Source of the DNA: Succinatimonas sp. UBA6849
GTDB taxonomy: Bacteria; Pseudomonadota; Gammaproteobacteria; Enterobacterales; Succinivibrionaceae
Assembly: GCA_002449335.1 (NCBI GenBank)
Contig: DKDL01000092.1
Coordinates: 1-11,038, forward strand
DNA: 11,038 nt
Reading direction: 5' to 3'
Position 1 is the first letter of the stretch, and each line of letters starts with the position of its first letter. Position numbers and translations under genes: made by a program. The notes below the pieces were generated by a model. The model was not told the origin of the DNA, searched no databases, and worked only from the letters and a program-made list of their open reading frames with translations. This document shows, in pieces, positions 8,095 to 11,038 of this stretch.

Positions 8095-9097
8095 TATCAA
8101 TCTCCTTTACACCTGTCTCTTTCACACCTGAACCTTTCACACCAGACTCTTGCTCACCATTCTCTGCAAACTCTTTGTCATTAGTTTTCTTTAAACTTGG
8201 TACAGACTGTTTACCGCCTTTTTCATCATTGAGCTTTTTAAATTCATCTAACATCTTTTCCATCTTTTCGACATCGATGACGTAGCGGATAAGAGGTGTG
8301 ATCAGATAGCGGTCAGCATCCTCAGAATTCAGTCTTTTAATGAGTTTGTATTCAGCAAGATCTTTTAAAGCGCCATTTAATTTTTTACTGTCACGGCTTT
8401 CAGATACCGACAGCTCAAGATATGGTGTAAGAGCATTCTTAATGTAGTCAATATCAACTACAATTTCGGTTTCACCGTTGGCAAAACGCTCATGGTAGTA
8501 CTTGCGTAAAATCAGGATCAGTACTGACTTAAATGGGGTTAAATAGGCTCGATTGATTAAAGATGAGTCTTCGACAGTGTTTTCACTCTCAACCTCATCA
8601 TTTTCATCGCGCTCTAGATTTCTGATATAAACTAAGCCGTTCTCAGAGTTAAATACCACCTCAAGATTGAGGTTACGCAAGTAGCTTTTAACAAAGATCA
8701 TGTTCTCAGGCATGATAAGTTTCTTGTACTCATCTGAGTCTATTGAGTACACAATACTGCCTGATTTTAAAAGCTCAATGATGATGTTACGTAATCTAGC
8801 ATCAGCCTCTTTGACGACATTAGGGTTCTGTAAGTTCTCATCAGAGGTTAAATCGGTATTAAGAGCATTCAAACTATGCTCATTCAAATCCTGCTCATTA
8901 TCATCAAAAACATTCACATCAAGCTCACTTTTAGGCTGAGTAATCTCATTTACAGTTTCATGGTTATGTTCTTTATCAAAACTATGGTCCTGATTAAAGC
9001 TATGGCCTAATGGACTAGAGTTTTTATCTTTACTATTGTTGCTTCTTTCAAGGGTGTGAATAAGATCATCGATATTTTTCTTTGCTAAGTCAGACAT
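8084..9097 (-). CDS. jetB: JetB, MukE-like (KITE, DUF4194) subunit of type I Wadjet
   Basis: This 337-residue protein is the accessory winged-helix subunit that binds the JetA kleisin in the SMC complex. The DUF4194-like core spans about residues 96-285. It includes RNIIIELLKSGSIVY (103-117), FVKSYLRNLNLEVVF (135-149), SVLILILRKYYHER (191-204) and DIDYIKNALTPYLE (215-228), ending in RYLITPLIRYVID (263-275). The first 95 residues are hydrophilic, rich in Asn, Asp, Glu and His, and look disordered; with the C-terminal tail they make the protein longer than the core requires. The tail holds a GVK pentapeptide repeat (318-332). ATG 9097 lies 2 nt after the jetA stop and has a GTGGAG Shine-Dalgarno at 7 nt. 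Identification rests on the core sequence together with its position between JetA and JetC. Confidence 0.9.
   Translation of the reverse strand: MSDLAKKNIDDLIHTLERSNNSKDKNSSPLGHSFNQDHSFDKEHNHETVNEITQPKSELDVNVFDDNEQDLNEHSLNALNTDLTSDENLQNPNVVKEADARLRNIIIELLKSGSIVYSIDSDEYKKLIMPENMIFVKSYLRNLNLEVVFNSENGLVYIRNLERDENDEVESENTVEDSSLINRAYLTPFKSVLILILRKYYHERFANGETEIVVDIDYIKNALTPYLELSVSESRDSKKLNGALKDLAEYKLIKRLNSEDADRYLITPLIRYVIDVEKMEKMLDEFKKLNDEKGGKQSVPSLKKTNDKEFAENGEQESGVKGSGVKETGVKEIDNAR
8102..8108 (-). promoter_or_regulatory. Shine-Dalgarno AAAGGAG deciding the jetC start
   Basis: AAAGGAG is 7 nt upstream of ATG 8094, the ideal distance, and only 1 nt from the in-frame TTG at 8100. This favours ATG 8094 as the jetC start. 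It lies within the last codons of jetB, so ribosomes finishing jetB would be adjacent. Confidence 0.8.
8102..8146 (-). repeat. Three-unit 15-bp tandem repeat at the end of jetB, containing the jetC ribosome binding site
   Basis: Three 15-bp units (8132-8146, 8117-8131, 8102-8116) encode SGVKG, SGVKE and TGVKE. The coding-strand core is GGTGTGAAAG, changed to GGTGTAAAGGAG in the last unit. The third unit thereby supplies AAAGGAG, the jetC Shine-Dalgarno. The repeat is in frame and near the JetB C-terminus, in a hydrophilic tail. Confidence 0.75.
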
Positions 9098-9099
9098 GG

Positions 9100-10569
9100 T
9101 TAAACTCCACTATTTCTTACAAGCTGACTTGTAAGCACAATCTTTGGTAATTTTACTTTCAATTCTTTAGGACCGTTTTGAGCAGGAACTTTTACAATGA
9201 TCTCTTCAGATTCATTAACCTCTGCTTTATTCATTTCTCTTGCTACTCGCACAAAAGCTACGATTTCTTCAAGACCATAACGCAATTTAACTTTCTTGAT
9301 GATCTCACCTACGCTCATTTGAGAGGTCTTGCCAATTAGAGAACGAATGGTAGCTCTTACATCAGACAGTCTTACGGTATCTAACTGCTTTAAGATATCA
9401 GAGCTGATGGTATTAGAGTTTACATGCTCTTCTAATGAACCTAGTGTTACTTCCTTATCAGGTACCTTTAAAGCCTGACCTAAAGAATCTACTGATGAAA
9501 CCTTTACGCCAGCCTTATCAAGGCTCAAGTTCATTTCCTTGGTATAGAGATTGAAATCCTGATTTTTAAACTTAACAGCTTCCTGTTCTAGTTTTGAGAT
9601 TAAAGAGGTTACAATCTGGTTTTCTCGATAATCAGCGCTCTCAAGATAAGATCTTAAGTTCTCATCGATTCTGTTTCTGATCTTTCGAACTCTATCGCAT
9701 TCAGTTACTAAAACTTCAGTTAAAGAGTGCAGGAAGTTCTGCTGCTTTTTATCAAGGAACTTTGCAATAGGTTTTGAGAGAATAAAGTCAATTTGCTTCG
9801 TGAAGCTCTTATAGACATTCTCTTCACAGATAAGTGCAAAGAAGCCTTCATAAGCTGCACCATACTCTGTTTTACGCTGGATATTCTCCTGCGCTAATAC
9901 ATCAGATAAGAGCTGACCTTTAGTTTGGGAGTTCTCAATCATCTGAACTCTGATCTTTCTTGCAATATCGACTGTTTCTTCTTCTAGTTTTCTAAAGTCA
10001 GAAGGCAATCTGCTTGCCATATCGTAAACAGCTTTGATTTTTTCCTGCTGCTGATATTCGTTAAGCTCAGGATTTTTACCTGCATTGATAAGACGCTTTT
10101 CATTTTGAAGTTCTTTAATTCTGGAGTTTAATTCCCTAAGACTTAACCTCTTATCCTCAGCTACCTGGATATAGAGTTTTTGAACTTCCTGTTGCAGGAT
10201 TTCCAAATGAGTTGCTGAGGTTGATACTACTTTGTTTTCTAATCGGTCACAAAACTCAATTGCCTTTTGAGCAGCATCGGTCATAAAAAGCTTGTTATCA
10301 AGCTCTCTAATCCAACCTCTGTCCATCCATTCACGAAGATAATCTTTAGCTGACTGCTTTTTATCCTCTGGAGGTAATTTGTTCACAAGCTCATCTAAGA
10401 ATTCCTTTAGATTTGCTCTGGCGTATTCATAGGGAACTTCTCGCTCTTTTGAGAAGATATTTTTGAGAAATGAAATAACAAATGGAGCACTTTTAGCTCT
10501 TAAAAGTTTCCAGGTGTTATTGATTTCTAGAAGAGAACTGTATCTTGAAAAATCGGAAAAAAAATTCAT
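9100..10569 (-). CDS. jetA: JetA, kleisin-like (DUF3375) subunit of type I Wadjet
   Basis: This 489-residue protein is the kleisin of the Wadjet SMC complex, which links the two JetC heads and binds JetB. An N-terminal winged-helix region covers about residues 18-112: WKLLRAKSAPFVISFLKNIF (20-39), then KDYLREWMDRGWIREL (75-90) and the wing ending LFMTDAAQKAIEF. The 'LLRA..AP' opening and the following helical region (LEILQQEV..., LEEETVDIARKIRVQM at about 195-210) match DUF3375 proteins. The middle is helical, and the C-terminal 70 residues look like a small domain (GLEEIVAFVRVARE... KVPAQNGPKELKVKLPKIVL). It is the first gene of the operon, coupled to jetB. ATG 10569 has no good Shine-Dalgarno and lies in the outer end of a long inverted repeat. 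The in-frame TAG 51 bp upstream limits longer versions. Confidence 0.92.
   Translation of the reverse strand: MNFFSDFSRYSSLLEINNTWKLLRAKSAPFVISFLKNIFSKEREVPYEYARANLKEFLDELVNKLPPEDKKQSAKDYLREWMDRGWIRELDNKLFMTDAAQKAIEFCDRLENKVVSTSATHLEILQQEVQKLYIQVAEDKRLSLRELNSRIKELQNEKRLINAGKNPELNEYQQQEKIKAVYDMASRLPSDFRKLEEETVDIARKIRVQMIENSQTKGQLLSDVLAQENIQRKTEYGAAYEGFFALICEENVYKSFTKQIDFILSKPIAKFLDKKQQNFLHSLTEVLVTECDRVRKIRNRIDENLRSYLESADYRENQIVTSLISKLEQEAVKFKNQDFNLYTKEMNLSLDKAGVKVSSVDSLGQALKVPDKEVTLGSLEEHVNSNTISSDILKQLDTVRLSDVRATIRSLIGKTSQMSVGEIIKKVKLRYGLEEIVAFVRVAREMNKAEVNESEEIIVKVPAQNGPKELKVKLPKIVLTSQLVRNSGV
9105..9110 (-). promoter_or_regulatory. Shine-Dalgarno GTGGAG for jetB inside the end of jetA
   Basis: GTGGAG is formed by the last codons of jetA (Ser-Gly) and lies 7 nt from jetB ATG 9097. 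The jetA TAA (9100-9102) falls between them. This arrangement is typical of translational coupling and supports fixed jetA:jetB output. Confidence 0.75.
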
Positions 10570-10689
10570 TGCAAGTTTTGGTTGGTATTGATAATCAAAT
10601 ACATCAATAGTATTTGTCTAAAGCTAATTCAAGCTATTTTAATAGATTTGAGCTCAAGATAAAATCAATACCAACATAAAACTTGCAAT
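10568..10689. repeat. 25/26-bp inverted repeat spanning the gap upstream of jetA
   Basis: The left arm (10568-10592) and right arm (10664-10689) are reverse complements apart from one 1-2 nt difference in the middle: both read ATTGCAAGTTTT, then G or AT, then GTTGGTATTGAT. The 71-nt interior holds a 7-bp hairpin (CAAATAC 10596-10602 with GTATTTG 10610-10616) and a 10-bp palindrome TTGAGCTCAA (10648-10657). A -10-like TAAAAT lies at 10636-10641. The left arm includes the jetA start codon, so a transcript through the gap could fold over the translation start. It could be an RNA leader, a protein-binding site or a small MITE-like element; no target-site duplication is evident. Confidence 0.75.
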
Positions 10690-10699
10690 ATTTTAAGAG

Positions 10700-11038
10700 C
10701 TACTTAAGTTTCTTACAAAGAACCCCACATTCTTTATTTCTAAAAGAAATGCCATATGCGTTGATTGTAGATATATCTTCATTCTCAAGATAAGGCTTTG
10801 CATAGTTCTTATCTTCAATTTGAGCTAATGCTTCTCTAGCTTTTGATTTTTTAGTTTCAGATCCAGAGCAAGTCTTAATCTCAATGATTACAACCTCACC
10901 ACGTTCGTTTCTAAAGACAATATCTGCATAACCATCACCTGATTCATAATTTGAATGATATTCAGAGAAAAAGGAGTTAGAGCAGTTAGAGAACAAGCCA
11001 TTTAAATAGCCATGGTAGTAGTTCTCATGAGGTGCTTT
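10700..11038 (-). CDS. PD-(D/E)XK nuclease-like domain protein, C-terminal fragment (enters from beyond the window)
   Basis: The frame is open from the window edge to TAG 10700-10702, giving the last 112 residues. The visible part begins KAPHENYYHGYLNGLFS and continues ESGDGYADIVF (32-42), then VVIIEIKTC (49-57) and ALAQIEDKNYA (70-80). These supply the nuclease-fold residues D39, E53 and K55 (D...ExK) and a following Gln73. 'HGyl.GLf...ESG.G..DIv' with 'iiEiK' is typical of the PD-(D/E)XK domain that ends AAA-ATPase_like proteins, so this gene is probably a homologue of the partial gene at the other edge of the window. An internal TTG at 10996 could be misread as a start, but conserved residues upstream of it show the frame continues. 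The protein's cellular role is not established. It ends 11 bp before the inverted repeat upstream of jetA. Confidence 0.85.
   Translation of the reverse strand, partial: KAPHENYYHGYLNGLFSNCSNSFFSEYHSNYESGDGYADIVFRNERGEVVIIEIKTCSGSETKKSKAREALAQIEDKNYAKPYLENEDISTINAYGISFRNKECGVLCKKLK

Noticed and set aside
8095..8100. TTG start for JetC at 8100 (two extra residues)
   Set aside because: It lies one base after the AAAGGAG, too close for initiation. ATG 8094 has 7-nt spacing and better start codon identity.
8700..8939. Plus-strand open frame opposite jetB
   Set aside because: The Ser-rich, low-complexity translation is the antisense of the JetB acidic region, with no start signal.
10568..10689. 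Inverted repeat as a proven insertion sequence or CRISPR-like element
   Set aside because: There is no transposase and no clear target duplication, and only two arms exist, so only a structural inverted repeat is claimed.
10994..10996. TTG at 10996 as the start of a 98-residue small protein
   Set aside because: The frame is open to the window edge and the upstream residues (APHENYYHGYLNG) are conserved for the nuclease family, so this is an internal Leu codon of a truncated gene.

Overview
The window looks like an AT-rich bacterial chromosome segment or genomic island in which every credible gene is on the minus strand. Read in the direction of transcription (high to low coordinates) it holds: the C-terminal end of a PD-(D/E)XK nuclease-type protein (11038-10700), a complete four-gene type I Wadjet anti-plasmid system jetA-jetB-jetC-jetD (10569-3324), a UvrA-like ABC ATPase that lacks the UvrB-binding domain (3077-462), and the first 62 codons of an AAA-ATPase_like protein (187-1). 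The two edge fragments appear to be opposite ends of the same family (N-terminal AAA-ATPase_like plus C-terminal PD-(D/E)XK domain), which is often multicopy in gut anaerobes. With the AT-rich bases this suggests an anaerobic gut or rumen bacterium, possibly a Succinivibrionaceae-type gammaproteobacterium. That placement is inference from gene content, not shown by a marker gene.

jetA, jetB and jetC are translationally coupled: 2 nt separate jetA and jetB, and jetB and jetC overlap by 11 nt, each downstream gene having a GGAG Shine-Dalgarno at 7 nt. jetD, the nuclease, is set apart by 145 bp that carry a good extended -10 promoter candidate. By family knowledge, JetA (kleisin), JetB (KITE/MukE-like) and JetC (SMC ATPase) form a loop-extruding complex that recognises small circular DNA, and JetD (Toprim domain) cuts it. 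All key motifs (JetC Walker A, SGGE signature and Walker B; JetD Toprim Glu and DxD) are intact, so the system should be functional.

The UvrA-like gene follows jetD after 246 bp. It keeps two complete ABC ATPase modules and zinc-binding cysteines but lacks roughly 110 residues where UvrB docks in canonical UvrA, so it belongs with the UvrA2/DrrC-like proteins (protection against DNA-binding drugs or damage) rather than with housekeeping UvrA. Whether it works with Wadjet is unknown.

Less expected structure: a 25/26-bp near-perfect inverted repeat fills the gap upstream of jetA and includes its start codon; two separate three-unit 15-bp tandem repeats encode disordered tails (uvrA N-terminus, jetB C-terminus), one of which also forms the jetC ribosome binding site; and the jetD-uvrA and post-uvrA gaps contain short open-frame fragments that may be gene debris. 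I saw no tRNA, rRNA, CRISPR array, transposase or integrase.
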